A DNA stretch of 64,000 nucleotides from Loktanella sp. Alg231-35 (GTDB lineage Bacteria; Pseudomonadota; Alphaproteobacteria; Rhodobacterales; Rhodobacteraceae), in assembly GCF_900143545.1 (NCBI RefSeq), contig NZ_FREV01000002.1, forward strand, positions 496,018 to 560,017, written 5' to 3'. The position numbers were made by a program, and so were the translations under genes. The notes beneath the pieces are model-generated. The model saw only the letters and a list, made by a program, of their open reading frames with translations, had not been told where the DNA came from and ran no database searches. This document shows, one piece after another, positions 63,769 to 64,000 of this stretch. Positions within the stretch are counted from its first letter, which is position 1, and each line of letters begins with the position of its first letter.

Positions 63769-63910
63769 TATTCCCAATTTTGGTGCAGGCGGTCGGATAA
63801 GCCAATGAATCCAGCGGCTTGCCTGCGCTGAATATTAGCCTAGATGCTGAGATTCCTTCGCGCAATCACAAAATAGCCTGCAATCTCAACAGTGTACAAA
63901 ATTGGGAATA
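63769..63910. repeat. Perfect 14-bp inverted repeat pair upstream of the tyrosine recombinase
   Basis: TATTCCCAATTTTG at 63769-63782 is repeated in inverted orientation as CAAAATTGGGAATA at 63897-63910, with 114 bases between. Both copies have a TGCA-type word outside the core, so each resembles a recombinase site. The left copy begins 50 bases upstream of the recombinase ATG. A substrate for the recombinase, or an operator, are both possible. Confidence 0.6.
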
Positions 63911-64000
63911 ATGGTGCAAATCCAGCACCGTGGATTGTGGATATTTGAGAATGGTTTTTGGAGAGTTTGCTGTGCGTGGCGGGGGTGAACCTCCGCATCG

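Overview
The window looks like chromosomal DNA of an alphaproteobacterium of the marine Roseobacter group (Rhodobacteraceae). This rests on codon use and protein style, an EnvZ-like kinase start, DUF1127 and DUF1185 proteins, many LysR regulators, many ABC importers for organic osmolytes and polyamines, and a giant RTX-type protein. It is an inference; no rRNA or taxonomic marker is present.

Layout. 1-1349: start of an EnvZ-like kinase, a metallo-beta-lactamase-fold hydrolase and tRNA-Asn(GTT). 1403-14300: a catabolic block for a nitrogen compound, with an aldehyde dehydrogenase, a diaminopropionate ammonia-lyase-like enzyme, an Lrp/AsnC regulator, an M20 amidohydrolase, an M24 peptidase, an Asp/Glu-racemase-fold protein, a four-gene PotABCD-type importer and a very clear creatinase behind a hairpin-rich leader. 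14370-22886: a DUF1127 protein, two LysR regulators and a tight seven-gene operon (flavin reductase, aldehyde dehydrogenase, luciferase-like monooxygenase, DUF1185, alpha/beta hydrolase, Xsc-like thiamine-diphosphate enzyme, small alpha/beta-barrel protein) that reads as an uncharacterised oxidative pathway. 23059-31027: a MATE exporter with a possible leader peptide, an SGNH acyltransferase, a decayed stretch, a TPR-sulfotransferase and an outer-membrane protein made of three tandem copies of one barrel-type domain.

31467-34667: a PepSY protein, a two-component pair and a small membrane protein plus cytochrome b561, with a shared 9-base word in front of both target units. 34775-42956: an Asp/Glu racemase with a CuyA/DcyD-like PLP lyase, a ProXVW-type importer, an alpha/beta hydrolase and two LysR regulators; organosulfur or amino-acid catabolism is the likely theme. 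43724-48953: a LysR gene divergent from a complete ugpBAEC glycerol-3-phosphate-type importer.

48954-64000 is accessory. A gene-free, AT-richer stretch leads into an IS3-family element, then a RuvC-like protein, and then about 10.5 kb of one giant gene on the minus strand. That gene encodes roughly 3,500 residues: a glycine-rich N-terminus, about 25 DxDGDGxxD-type repeats, a DUF4214 region, six RTX cassettes and a type I secretion-like C-terminus. It is split by one in-frame amber codon. The window closes with a decayed formylglycine-generating-enzyme fragment and a short, FimB-sized tyrosine recombinase that has a perfect 14-bp inverted repeat pair just upstream of its start, which is a candidate recombination or inversion site.
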